56,250 bases of DNA, taken from the NCBI RefSeq assembly GCF_026013605.1, contig NZ_JAPDPJ010000043.1:1-56250 (forward strand), in the 5' to 3' direction. This DNA is from Plebeiibacterium sediminum (GTDB taxonomy: Bacteria; Bacteroidota; Bacteroidia; Bacteroidales; Marinilabiliaceae). Shown piece after piece: positions 42,498-51,432 of the stretch. The position numbers were made by a program, and so were the translations under genes. The stretch's first letter is position 1. Each line of letters begins with the position of its first letter. Below the pieces are notes generated by a model. That model was not told the DNA's origin and ran no database searches. It saw nothing but the letters and a program-made list of their open reading frames with translations.

Positions 42498-43955
42498 TTA
42501 CAAATCGTATATAGTTCTTGCCTTAGGTTTCTCTTTCCTCATCTTTTTATACCTCCACTGGTTATATGTTTCTGAGAACATCGGAACAAAGTTTTCTTCA
42601 GGCCCAGGTGCCGGTGCAAAAATGAGATTTCCTTCGGGATCTATTAAATAATAGGTTGGAAAGGCTTTGATGTCATAATCTAACAACACCTTTGCATTAT
42701 GTGAAAAATGAAGGAAATTCCATTTATATTTATGCTGCTTCACAAACTCATAAGCTTTATCCGGATCCTCATCAGTAAGGATAGTAACAATCACCATATC
42801 CTTTTTAAACATCTCAGCAAACTGACTCAATATCTGAAAATCCTTTTTACAGGCATAATTTTCCGTATTCGCAAAGTTGAGATAGATAAACTTTCCTTGA
42901 AAATCTTTTAACTCACGACTTTTACCAGACAAGGTTGTTAACGAAAATGAAGGAGCTAATAAACCAACTCGAAGCTTTGTAAACTTATGAAATATATCTC
43001 CCGCTATTTCTTTATTCATATCGCTATTACATTCCTCTGATGCCCTTTTCATTAAGGTAATAATCTTTTCCTTATTGTAATTTCCCGAATAAAAGCCATC
43101 ATACAAACCTTTAATAACAACCAATTCAGTTAAAGTTCGGTTATAAAAAAGAGAATCTTTACCAAAAGCAATGGCTAAACTATCGAAGGACTCCACCTTT
43201 GGCCATAAGTTTTTAACTTCCTCACCTTCTTTAGAATTAAAATACGAATAAAAGAAGTTAGAAAAAACCTGATTAAAAGCTTCCCAATAAGGATCTAATG
43301 AATATTGAACCGGAACATGACTAAAATTTTCATTAATCAGTTTTCGCTTTTGATTAGAGTTGATAAAATTTTTAAGATTGATGTAGCTATATGATTTATA
43401 TTGATGAAACCAGGTATCTTTTGAAGCTGGGAATTCTTCTTCAGTTTCATCTATAATTTGATAGGCTAACTTTTTATTATTGGTTAATACAATCTTCTTA
43501 ATATTATCGGCAAACTTCTGATTATACGATAAATTAAATTCTTTAATCTCTCTGTTTAAATCAACACTACTTTCATTTTTAACACCTAACAGAACCGGTT
43601 CTGGAATAAAAAATGGATTTAATTTATTCTCCTCTTTCATTGGTCTGTAAGGAGGTAATTCAATATTATAAGACTTACCAGGTTCTACAAATAAATAACC
43701 TTGCATTTCACCAAGGCTTATATATATTTTTGTTACATCATCAACAAAGAAGGAAGTGATAAAATCACCCTTTTTATTAACTCTAAAAGATCTTAAGTCT
43801 TTAAAATCCCTTGTTATATAATTACTCTGACGCTGTACAGTAAGGTTCATATTTGCATATTCAACAGCACTTCCATAGATAGTAACACTATCTAACCTTT
43901 CTGCCTTCACCCACTGTGCAACTATTAAAACAAATATGAGAACAATATACCTCAT
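42498..43955 (-). CDS. Secreted thioredoxin-fold (TlpA/AhpC-type) protein with a single active-site cysteine
   Basis: The 485-residue protein has a signal peptide (to WVKAER), a long N-terminal helical region (about 20-325) like DUF4369/TlpA-associated domains of Bacteroidota, and a thioredoxin-like domain (about 330-470: LLAPSFSLTTLSGKSRELKD, IYLNFANTENYACKKDF, DIKAFPTYYLIDPEGNL). The cis-proline region AFPTYYL is intact. The redox motif CxxC reads Asn366-Tyr-Ala-Cys369, so only the second cysteine remains. It therefore cannot cycle as a usual disulfide reductase. Its ATG overlaps the coaD stop by one base, so the two are translationally coupled. Confidence 0.75.
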   Translation of the reverse strand: MRYIVLIFVLIVAQWVKAERLDSVTIYGSAVEYANMNLTVQRQSNYITRDFKDLRSFRVNKKGDFITSFFVDDVTKIYISLGEMQGYLFVEPGKSYNIELPPYRPMKEENKLNPFFIPEPVLLGVKNESSVDLNREIKEFNLSYNQKFADNIKKIVLTNNKKLAYQIIDETEEEFPASKDTWFHQYKSYSYINLKNFINSNQKRKLINENFSHVPVQYSLDPYWEAFNQVFSNFFYSYFNSKEGEEVKNLWPKVESFDSLAIAFGKDSLFYNRTLTELVVIKGLYDGFYSGNYNKEKIITLMKRASEECNSDMNKEIAGDIFHKFTKLRVGLLAPSFSLTTLSGKSRELKDFQGKFIYLNFANTENYACKKDFQILSQFAEMFKKDMVIVTILTDEDPDKAYEFVKQHKYKWNFLHFSHNAKVLLDYDIKAFPTYYLIDPEGNLIFAPAPGPEENFVPMFSETYNQWRYKKMRKEKPKARTIYDL

Positions 43956-44440
43956 TATTTTCCCTGCATATTATAATTTTTCATCTTCTCAAAAATTCTC
44001 TCAGGAATAAATTTACTTGGATCTCCTTTATGTCTGATGATATCGCGAACAATACTAGAATTAACCGGAGTATGTTCCGGAGTTGTAAGCAAAAAGACAG
44101 ATTCAATAGCTGTCATCGCTTTATTTACTTGAGCAATGGCTCTTTCATATTCAAAGTCGGCGGCAGTACGAATACCTCTTAGTATATATCCTGCATTACA
44201 GTCTTTGGCAAAATCAACGGTTAATCCTTCGTATTTTCCCACCTTTACTTTCGGTTCATCTTTAAACAGGTATTCAACCCATTCAACCCTGGTATCAACG
44301 GGATAAAAATCTTGCTTATTTGAGTTATAACCTATACCAATAATAATCTCATCAAACAAACCAACCGCTCGTTGTACTATATTTTCATGACCTATTGTAA
44401 AAGGATCAAAAGATCCCGGAAATATCGCAACACGTTTCAT
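43955..44440 (-). CDS. coaD: Phosphopantetheine adenylyltransferase
   Basis: CoaD transfers AMP from ATP to 4'-phosphopantetheine, making dephospho-CoA. The 161-residue protein has the nucleotidyltransferase T/GxFDPxHxGH loop as FPGSFDPFTIGHENIV at residues 7-22, RGIRTAADFEYE near 88 and the C-terminal VNSSIVRDIIRHKGD motif, equivalent to ISSTxVRE. Length is typical of bacterial CoaD. It shares one base with the downstream thioredoxin-fold gene and is separated by 79 nt from the methyltransferase-glycosyltransferase gene upstream. Confidence 0.94.
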   Translation of the reverse strand: MKRVAIFPGSFDPFTIGHENIVQRAVGLFDEIIIGIGYNSNKQDFYPVDTRVEWVEYLFKDEPKVKVGKYEGLTVDFAKDCNAGYILRGIRTAADFEYERAIAQVNKAMTAIESVFLLTTPEHTPVNSSIVRDIIRHKGDPSKFIPERIFEKMKNYNMQGK

Positions 44441-44519
44441 TAACTCTTTCTTAAATTTTTACCAAAGAATATTTAATCGGCATAAAGTTGTGAAAATACT
44501 TTCAGCACTCAAAACCTAC

Positions 44520-45950
44520 TTACCAAAACTTTATTTTTATTGTTGCAAAAGTAGCCATACGCAATAATATCAAACCATGTTTAAACCTACTGATATTAGT
44601 GTCACCATACTTTCTTTCTTTATACCTAATTGGCAGGTCAACTATTTTATGATTTAATTTATAGGCTCCAAAAAGCAAATCAAAATCTCCAAACGGATCA
44701 AACTCCCCAAAAAACTTACGATTTGCTGCTAACTTTTCGTAATCCCACCTAAACATTACTTTAGTTCCACATAAAGTATCTTTTATAGGCCTTTCTAAAA
44801 TGTAACTAAAAAATTTGCTAAAAAAATGGTTGCCCATGGTATTCAATGGACGCATGGCATTCTTCTCCATGGGATAAACTAACCTTACTCCATTTATAAA
44901 CTCCCCTTTTCCTGTTGTTATAGCATTGTAAAATTTTGGCAAATCTTCAGGAGGAACGGTAAGGTCTGCATCCAAAATCATCAGAATATCACAAGTTGCA
45001 GCTGCAAACCCTTTTCGAACTGCATCTCCCTTGCCTTTACCATCCTGCTGCATAATCTTAATATCATACTCCCCTTCATATTTCTTCTGCGCATTCTGTA
45101 TGGTTTCCCAGGTATCATCATTTGAATTTCCTTCAACAAAAATAATCTCAGTATGCTTTCCTAATTTGGGAATACGTTTTATGGCCTGTTCTATATTACC
45201 ACTTTCATTTCGGGCAGGAATAATGACTGAAGTGGAATACTTGTTATCAATCTCTTCCTGTGTTAAGGTCTTAGGTATTGGGCGAGCAAAAACAAATTGA
45301 TTTAATCCCAACAAATTAAACAGGGGCAAACGACTTAGAAAACGATTTACAAAGCCAGATATTAACGGAATATTATATGGCAATAACATACTTCTATTGG
45401 CCTTATATGTTTCGAAACCGGCCAGGTACAATAAATTTTGAATATCCTGAGAAGACAACCAATTTTGCTTTGGCGATTTTCTTTTAATACGGATAACCTC
45501 TGCAAAACGAATGATTGGTTCCCACATTCGACTATAATAGGTAACAATCAAACGGGTTTTTTCATGAACTACATTATGAACCTGATTAAAAGCCTGTTCA
45601 ATATCCGGCAATAAACCAATCAGGTTTGACAAGACAACCACATCATACTTATCATTCAGATTTAAGTCTTCTGCAGGCATTTCATGAAATGTAATTTCCG
45701 TAAACTGTTCCTTTGCAATTCTTATCATTGCAGGTGAAAAATCAACGCCAGTTTTTTCTTTTGCATTGATAGCATTTAACAGGTCACCTCCACCACATCC
45801 AACTTCAAGAACACTACTTTCAGGATGAATAAAATAATTACAATACTTAGATATTGAATTCCAATAATAAGAACGTCGCTTTCGGTATTTTACCCACTTA
45901 CAAGCAAATTGCTCCCAATAATCTCTAATTTCAGTACTATATAATTGCAT
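44520..45950 (-). CDS. Fusion of SAM-dependent methyltransferase and family-2 glycosyltransferase
   Basis: The 476-residue protein joins two enzymes. The N-terminal half (about 1-235) is a class I methyltransferase with motif I SSVLEVGCGGGDLLNAI, FSPAMIRIAKEQ and YDVVVLSNLIGLLPD. The C-terminal half (about 240-476) is a DPM1-like GT2 transferase with VIIPARNESGNIEQAIKRIP, EIIFVEGNSNDDTWETI, QDGKGKGDAVRKGFA and the metal-binding ILDADLTVPPEDL. DPM1-like GT2 enzymes load a sugar onto polyprenyl phosphate, which a GT39-type enzyme then uses; such a gene lies directly upstream. I start at 45950 to avoid the 17-nt overlap of the ATG at 45971. Acceptors are unknown. Confidence 0.75.
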   Translation of the reverse strand: MQLYSTEIRDYWEQFACKWVKYRKRRSYYWNSISKYCNYFIHPESSVLEVGCGGGDLLNAINAKEKTGVDFSPAMIRIAKEQFTEITFHEMPAEDLNLNDKYDVVVLSNLIGLLPDIEQAFNQVHNVVHEKTRLIVTYYSRMWEPIIRFAEVIRIKRKSPKQNWLSSQDIQNLLYLAGFETYKANRSMLLPYNIPLISGFVNRFLSRLPLFNLLGLNQFVFARPIPKTLTQEEIDNKYSTSVIIPARNESGNIEQAIKRIPKLGKHTEIIFVEGNSNDDTWETIQNAQKKYEGEYDIKIMQQDGKGKGDAVRKGFAAATCDILMILDADLTVPPEDLPKFYNAITTGKGEFINGVRLVYPMEKNAMRPLNTMGNHFFSKFFSYILERPIKDTLCGTKVMFRWDYEKLAANRKFFGEFDPFGDFDLLFGAYKLNHKIVDLPIRYKERKYGDTNISRFKHGLILLRMATFATIKIKFW

Positions 45951-45954
45951 TCCT

Positions 45955-47640
45955 TTACTTATTATTCTCATTTACTTTAACAACAGGATTATTTAACTGA
46001 GAATAATCTATTTCAAAAAGATAAGTTGGCTCTTTATCTCCATACTTCTTAACCAACTTAAACATCTTAGGATATTCCTTTACAATCACTGCCATGTATC
46101 TTTTTATAGTGTTTATGGTTTGCCCTGTAAATACATGTGGATTCTTTCGCAAGCTTGCGACAATAATATGCGTTACATTTCTATCTTTTAATTGCTGCAC
46201 TAAATCTTCTGCCGAACCTTCAGGGATACGATATACGCCATAAAACTTTCTTCCCTTTGCATATATTCTGGCAATATTAGGTTTTCTGCAAGCTACATAA
46301 GTGTCTTCTTTTGATAAATTACTTTCAACATAATCCACCATTTTTAAATAACTTACCCAATCAGGTGTAAAGCCGGCAAACTTATCTCCTTGAATATTTT
46401 TTGATAAGGTTTTCAGATCCATATTATTATAACCGCTCACGGAAACTAAACCTAATGAAAGAATCAATACCAGAAAGAAGAATTTTCGAACTAAAACAAT
46501 GTTCTTTTCTTTTGATACCTGAATTACTGTTGACACTAAAAATAATATCACAAAAGGTACGTATGGTATAATTAATCGATATTGATCCCACAATTTCTGC
46601 AATGAGAAAAAGGTCATACCGAGCAGTATTGCAAGGTATACAGAGGTGAAAAATAAAAATTTATTTCTTTTAGGAAACCAGAAAAAGCCCAACAAAAACA
46701 ACACATATAGCAAGATTGTAACAGCGGGATTTGTACTATTTTTTTGCCCTGATTTAAATCCTAATACTCGCACAAAGTGTTTGGACAGATACAGGTTGGA
46801 GTTATCTTTAAATCGCTGAATAAATCCAGAAAAATCTTCTTTCCCCTGACTTTCATCGTAAGGATGTTTATTCAACAATTGGCTGGTTTGCTTTCCTGTA
46901 GTTGGGGGAAGATCCCAAACAACACTTTTTACACCAACAAAAAATGTCATTAACACAACAAACCCGAATAATATAAACAAAGCTTTCTTAAACTCCTTAT
47001 ATACAAGAAAGAACACCAACAATGCTAATATAGCTCCAATTCCAATTGTTTTTGTAAGGAACATTAATACGGCAGAAACTACAATCGGTAAAACTACCTT
47101 TAATTGGCTCCTCCAATTCTTATCTGAACTATCCTCATCCCTTTCAACAACTTTAAATACGTAATAAAACATACCGATCTGAAGCAACATAAAAAACGCT
47201 TCAGAAAATGTTTGGCTTGAGAAAAACAAAAAATAATGACTCAGCCCCATTATTCCCATTGTGAAAAACAGACTGGTATATGATATTTTGTCCTTAAACG
47301 TTTTATAGAACCACACAAAAGAACCCAGCAAAAACACAAAGGAAGTTAGCTTGAGGAGTATTACATTCATTCCAAAAATACCAGCAAACAATGAAAGTAC
47401 AATTGGATAAAGAGGGCCCTGGTAATCCGGAAATTTTCCTGAACTCCAGAAATTAATTGCTCTGGTAATATAAGTTGAATCATCTCCAGTAATGCTAACC
47501 CGTGCATTGAAAAACAAAAAGCTAAAAACAACAAATACACCTGCCAATATGTAAAAAAGCAAAGCTGACCGATCTCTTAGCCAGCTTTCTATTTTATCAT
47601 CCATTAGGATAAGATTATCCTTAGATTGATTATTACTCAT
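45955..47640 (-). CDS. Integral-membrane glycosyltransferase, GT39/ArnT-like
   Basis: The 561-residue protein has 11-12 transmembrane helices between residues about 28 and 415 and a soluble C-terminal domain (about 420-561). The first loop contains VSITGDDSTYITRAINFW, the place of the catalytic acidic D/E residue in PMT/ArnT-type GT-C enzymes, and FPDYQGPLYPIVLSLFAG resembles the YPPLYPLLL of the family. These enzymes take a sugar from a polyprenyl-phosphate donor on the periplasmic side. The gene pairs with the DPM1-like GT2 fusion that could make such a donor. It starts 11 nt after the SLC12-type transporter. Acceptor (lipid or protein) is unknown. Confidence 0.7.
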   Translation of the reverse strand: MSNNQSKDNLILMDDKIESWLRDRSALLFYILAGVFVVFSFLFFNARVSITGDDSTYITRAINFWSSGKFPDYQGPLYPIVLSLFAGIFGMNVILLKLTSFVFLLGSFVWFYKTFKDKISYTSLFFTMGIMGLSHYFLFFSSQTFSEAFFMLLQIGMFYYVFKVVERDEDSSDKNWRSQLKVVLPIVVSAVLMFLTKTIGIGAILALLVFFLVYKEFKKALFILFGFVVLMTFFVGVKSVVWDLPPTTGKQTSQLLNKHPYDESQGKEDFSGFIQRFKDNSNLYLSKHFVRVLGFKSGQKNSTNPAVTILLYVLFLLGFFWFPKRNKFLFFTSVYLAILLGMTFFSLQKLWDQYRLIIPYVPFVILFLVSTVIQVSKEKNIVLVRKFFFLVLILSLGLVSVSGYNNMDLKTLSKNIQGDKFAGFTPDWVSYLKMVDYVESNLSKEDTYVACRKPNIARIYAKGRKFYGVYRIPEGSAEDLVQQLKDRNVTHIIVASLRKNPHVFTGQTINTIKRYMAVIVKEYPKMFKLVKKYGDKEPTYLFEIDYSQLNNPVVKVNENNK

Positions 47641-47651
47641 TTAAACTAAAT

Positions 47652-49874
47652 TTATTCAATTTCCTTTTTACGATATGCATTTACAAATAATATATTACCC
47701 ATATTATCGTACTTTGTAAACCTATCAATTCCTTTATTTATATCTTCTGACGAAAATCCAAGTATAGTTAAATCCGCATCATGACTTTGCTGTTTTACAA
47801 TGCTTTCTTTATGGTCACCTTCTTTAAATGGCACCATTGTAACATTTCCAGGTGCAATAGGTAAACGACCCGACTTAATTCTATCCAACCACTTTTTCTT
47901 TTCCTCTTCTGTTTCTTGTGCTGGAACGAGCGAATATATCTTAATAAAACCTTTTTTCCAATCCGGATGTCCTAAAATAATATAAGCTAACAATACCATC
48001 AGGTTTGCATTATGAAAATCATGACGACCAATCCATACATGGATTTCCTTTTTATAGCCAAAACCTTTTAATGAGGTATTTAAGAAACATACATCCATTT
48101 TACATGAATCAAATAAAATATAATTTTCTAAGGCATTTTTTAAAGATTCGGGCTTATCACTAGGAAATTCAAACAAAATAAGATTACTTCCTTTTCCTGA
48201 AATACCAGATAACTGAATAACCTGTGCAATGGCTGATGTGTAAGAAGGACTTATAACCGTATCTATATAAACACGAGTGTTACTTCCTTTAGCCCTACCG
48301 ATTAACCGGTCTAATGTCTTTTTCGACTGATGATAGGTGGTACTATTCAGAAAACCTTCCACATAATGAATATAAGTACCAAACCCGTATTTATGAGATA
48401 TCCAACCTAACAAATCAAAAGCACTTTGCCTCTCAAAAGAATCTGCACTAACACAAACAGCAAACGGACGCCAATTATACTCCTGTTCTTCTTTATTGGC
48501 GCGCTGAACAAAAATTTGAATCTGACGACTCAACTGAAAAACCACACCTTTAAACAACTTTTCCAATCCTCTTCTTTCTGGTCTGTACTTACTTATAATT
48601 AAATAAATCACCACCATAATAAGTATGGATATAATCGCATAAGTCAAATTCATTTTAAACATTAACCAAAAAGACAACAGTGCTCCGGCTAAGGAATAAT
48701 ACCAATTATTTAACTTAAATGTAGGCCGGTACGAAGGATCTGCTGCAAAATGCTCTAAAAAACTAATTAAACAGATGGCTCCATAGGTAACCATAAAAAA
48801 CATAGAAATAATCTGAGCTACAAAGTTTACATCGCCTATAACTACGAAAAAATAAGCAATGGCTATGGTTACTAATGTTCCATTAACCGGATCATTATCC
48901 TTTACTTTACCTTTTGAAAGCCATTTATTTAAATTCGGGTAGGGTAAAATATTATCAAATCCAATCGCCTGTAATGTTCTAGGTGCTACAAGAATAGATC
49001 CTATAGCTGAAGATAATGTTGCAGCTGCAAGTCCTATGGGAATAATTGGTCCCCAAATAGCTATTCTTTGCATGATTAACTGATCACCTGCTAAATCATC
49101 TGGTGTTGCTGAAATCGTTAATTTATAAGCAATGGCAACATAAACAACCATACCTATCAAAGTCGCCCATAAAGTACCTTTGGGTATTGATTTTTTGGGA
49201 TCTCTCAAATCACCTGATAATCCAAGTCCTGCAGCAATACCAGTAAATGCAGGAAAGATTATTGTAAATACATAAAAGAAACTTTCAGGATTTTGAGTTG
49301 TTTCTCTAAACAGGAATGTTGGATTCTGAGAAGTAGAAGTACCCATGAAAAATAGAATAATGGATAAAAACAGAATTCCTACCACAACATAAAGCGCCTT
49401 CATTCCAATGTTTGCTCCTCTGATTACAACGATAATGCTTAATAATGTCATCATAATTAAAGTAACCGCTTTTTTAAAGGTTGCCGCATCAATCTCAAAA
49501 GGCAAATAAGGCAGTACCGCATCAAAAGCTTCACCAAAAGCTATAATATAAAAAGCCACACTAATAGCCTGTGAAAGATACAACGCTATACCAATTGCTC
49601 CCCCAATATTCAAACCAAACGATCGGGAAATAATATAATAAGCACCGCCTCCCTGAACCTTTTGATTGGTAGCAATTTCTGCCACTGCCAAAGCCGTTGG
49701 TATAGTAACCAAGTGACCAATAATAATGATTGTTAATACTCCTAAAAAACCTACATGACCAACAGCCCAACCAAATCTTAAGAAAAGTATTGCTCCTAGG
49801 ATAGTAGAAATTGCCGTCATAAAAACCGGCATTGAACCAAAGGTTGCATTTGGATTTGTAACTGCTTTTTGCAT
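47652..49874 (-). CDS. SLC12-type cation-chloride cotransporter-like permease
   Basis: The 740-residue protein has 12 transmembrane helices (about 15-440) of the APC superfamily and a large soluble C-terminal domain (about 455-740). FGSMPVFMTAISTILGAILF, GGAYYIISRSFGLNIGGAIG and GIAAGLGLSGDLRDPKKSIP followed by KGTLWA match the SLC12 pattern, where eukaryotic NKCC/KCC carriers move chloride with Na+ or K+. The C-terminal domain (WRPFAVCVSADSFERQSAFD, ADLTILGF) has the layout of the SLC12 or universal-stress-like domain. Bacterial members are annotated as amino-acid permeases; ion versus amino acid is not settled. A good promoter lies at 49901-49929 and the GT39 gene follows by 11 nt. Confidence 0.75.
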   Translation of the reverse strand: MQKAVTNPNATFGSMPVFMTAISTILGAILFLRFGWAVGHVGFLGVLTIIIIGHLVTIPTALAVAEIATNQKVQGGGAYYIISRSFGLNIGGAIGIALYLSQAISVAFYIIAFGEAFDAVLPYLPFEIDAATFKKAVTLIMMTLLSIIVVIRGANIGMKALYVVVGILFLSIILFFMGTSTSQNPTFLFRETTQNPESFFYVFTIIFPAFTGIAAGLGLSGDLRDPKKSIPKGTLWATLIGMVVYVAIAYKLTISATPDDLAGDQLIMQRIAIWGPIIPIGLAAATLSSAIGSILVAPRTLQAIGFDNILPYPNLNKWLSKGKVKDNDPVNGTLVTIAIAYFFVVIGDVNFVAQIISMFFMVTYGAICLISFLEHFAADPSYRPTFKLNNWYYSLAGALLSFWLMFKMNLTYAIISILIMVVIYLIISKYRPERRGLEKLFKGVVFQLSRQIQIFVQRANKEEQEYNWRPFAVCVSADSFERQSAFDLLGWISHKYGFGTYIHYVEGFLNSTTYHQSKKTLDRLIGRAKGSNTRVYIDTVISPSYTSAIAQVIQLSGISGKGSNLILFEFPSDKPESLKNALENYILFDSCKMDVCFLNTSLKGFGYKKEIHVWIGRHDFHNANLMVLLAYIILGHPDWKKGFIKIYSLVPAQETEEEKKKWLDRIKSGRLPIAPGNVTMVPFKEGDHKESIVKQQSHDADLTILGFSSEDINKGIDRFTKYDNMGNILFVNAYRKKEIE

Positions 49875-49900
49875 AACCTCTATTTTTGGAATCTTCTATT

Positions 49901-49929
49901 CAAAAATAGAAAAAAAATAACAAGCGCAA
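49901..49929 (-). promoter_or_regulatory. Promoter of the SLC12-type gene (TTG N18 TATTTTTG)
   Basis: On the minus strand a -33 TTG (49929-49927) and a -7 TATTTTTG (49908-49901) are 18 nt apart, predicting transcription from about 49894 and a 20-nt leader before the ATG at 49874. Confidence 0.6.
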
Positions 49930-49972
49930 TATTTTAATTGAAACCCACCAATAACATGAGATAATTCATAAA

Positions 49973-50050
49973 ATGAATCTTGACCAATTGTTTAAAAATG
50001 TTTATCTTGCAAGTATTCTTAATAGGTTTAGATTACACAGAAATCTTTGA
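49973..50050 (+). CDS. Possible 25-codon mini-ORF directly before an orphan terminator
   Basis: ATG at 49973 opens a frame (MNLDQLFKNVYLASILNRFR, then LHRNL) that stops at 50050. Three bases later the terminator stem at 50053 begins. It is too short to recognise and has no rare run of one amino acid. Its position makes a leader peptide possible, but I could not find a matching -7 box upstream, so the call is weak. It may instead be part of a small RNA. Confidence 0.25.
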   Translation: MNLDQLFKNVYLASILNRFRLHRNL

Positions 50051-50052
50051 GG

Positions 50053-50088
50053 AAGCCGGAAAATCAGGGGTGTTTTTCCGGCTTTTTT
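50053..50088 (+). terminator. Orphan intrinsic terminator upstream of the uracil permease
   Basis: AAGCCGGAAAA (50053-50063) pairs with TTTTCCGGCTT (50074-50084), 11 bp, over a 10-nt loop, and T runs to 50088. It is oriented to stop plus-strand transcription, yet the only gene upstream is on the other strand. It must therefore end a small RNA, the mini-ORF transcript or an attenuated leader. Confidence 0.8.
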
Positions 50089-50139
50089 AATGCTCATTAC
50101 CAAACTAATAGAAAAATCTCTCTTCTTCAACTTTTTTCT

Positions 50140-50147
50140 TATTTTTG
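50140..50147 (+). promoter_or_regulatory. -7 promoter element of the uracil permease (TATTTTTG)
   Basis: An exact TAnnTTTG match downstream of the orphan terminator. It predicts transcription from about 50154 and supports the ATG at 50169 rather than the in-frame ATG at 50145. Confidence 0.5.
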
Positions 50148-50168
50148 CCGAAACCCAATTTAAGAAAT

Positions 50169-51392
50169 ATGAATTCATTAACTCCATTATCAAATTCCAA
50201 ACAAATCCTTTTAGGAGTACAATTTTTATTTGTTGCCTTTGGTGCAACAGTACTCGTTCCTTTATTAGTTGGTATTAATCCTTCTATTGCATTGCTATCT
50301 GCTGGGGTAGGAACACTTATTTTCCACCTGATAACCAAAGGAAAAGTTCCTGTTTTTTTAGGAAGTAGTTTTGCTTTTATTGCACCAATTACCTTAGCCA
50401 CAGAAAAATTTGGCTTTGCAGGAACTCTATCCGGAATAATTGCGGTTGGTATAGTTTATTCATTAGTTTCTTTTTTAATTAAATTAAGAGGCGTAAAATT
50501 TATTAAGAAAATTTTTCCTTCCATAGTTGTTGGACCTGTTATTATGGTAATTGGACTTTCACTAGCTTCAACTGCTGTTGATATGGCCAAAACAAACTGG
50601 ACTATTGCAGGAATATCATTACTTGCTGCTGTTATATCAGTTGTTTACTTTAAGGGTATTATTAAACTAATTCCGGTATTTATTGGAATAATAGTTGGCT
50701 ATCTAACATCATTTGCAATGGGAGGAATTGACTTTACACCTATACAAGAGGCCGCATGGTTTCAACTTCCTGACGTAACCTGGCCAACATTTAGCTGGGA
50801 GGCTATTTTATTTATGATTCCAGTAGCTATTGCTCCTTTAATTGAACACGTTGGAGATATTTATGCCATTAGTGCCATCGCAGAAAAAGACTTTATTAAA
50901 GACCCTGGTTTAAACAGAACTATGCTTGGAGATGGTATTGCAACCAGTTTTGCAGGTTTAATAGGAAGTGTACCGAACACCACCTATTCTGAAGTTACCG
51001 GAGCTATTGAATTAACAAAAGTTACTAATCCCAGAGTTTTAAGAATTGCGGCCATAACAGCTATCGTATTTTCACTAATCGGTAAAGTTAGCGGTTTCTT
51101 AAAATCGATTCCTACAGAAGTATTGGGAGGTATTATGTTGCTTTTATTCGGAATGATTTCCAGTGTAGGTATAAAAACATTAATTGAATCAAAATCTGAT
51201 TTTCATAAAACCAGAAATTTAGTTATTGTTTCTATTATTCTTACAGTGGGAGTTGGTAAAGCATCTATTGATTTTGGATCATTCTCTTTATCAGGAATTG
51301 GATTAGCTTCAGTTGTTGGAGTAATATTAAACTTAATATTACCTGGTAAATCAAAAGAAGTTCATATGGATAATACTCCTGAAGAAAATTAA
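50169..51392 (+). CDS. uraA: Uracil/xanthine permease (NCS2 family)
   Basis: The 407-residue protein is a 14-helix nucleobase transporter driven by proton symport. It starts with PLSNSKQILLGVQFLFVAFG, as UraA does, and has the substrate-site glutamate region AIAPLIEHVGDIYAISAI (helix 8) and the motif FAGLIGSVPNTTYSEVTGAI (helix 10). These match the UraA branch more than the purine NAT branch, so uracil is the likely substrate, by inference. It is a single gene that ends in a shared terminator at 51402-51431. The start at 50169 gives the family N-terminus; the upstream ATG would fall at or before the predicted transcript start. Confidence 0.85.
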   Translation: MNSLTPLSNSKQILLGVQFLFVAFGATVLVPLLVGINPSIALLSAGVGTLIFHLITKGKVPVFLGSSFAFIAPITLATEKFGFAGTLSGIIAVGIVYSLVSFLIKLRGVKFIKKIFPSIVVGPVIMVIGLSLASTAVDMAKTNWTIAGISLLAAVISVVYFKGIIKLIPVFIGIIVGYLTSFAMGGIDFTPIQEAAWFQLPDVTWPTFSWEAILFMIPVAIAPLIEHVGDIYAISAIAEKDFIKDPGLNRTMLGDGIATSFAGLIGSVPNTTYSEVTGAIELTKVTNPRVLRIAAITAIVFSLIGKVSGFLKSIPTEVLGGIMLLLFGMISSVGIKTLIESKSDFHKTRNLVIVSIILTVGVGKASIDFGSFSLSGIGLASVVGVILNLILPGKSKEVHMDNTPEEN

Positions 51393-51401
51393 TAATACAC
51401 T

Positions 51402-51431
51402 CCCCTCTTTATTGATAAAAAATAAGAGGGG
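51402..51431. terminator. Bidirectional terminator after the uracil permease
   Basis: CCCCTCTT (51402-51409) and AAGAGGGG (51424-51431) form the core stem, extended by four pairs past a one-base bulge. T-rich sequence follows on the plus strand and A-rich sequence precedes it, so it serves the convergent gene as well. Confidence 0.75.
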
Positions 51432-51432
51432 A

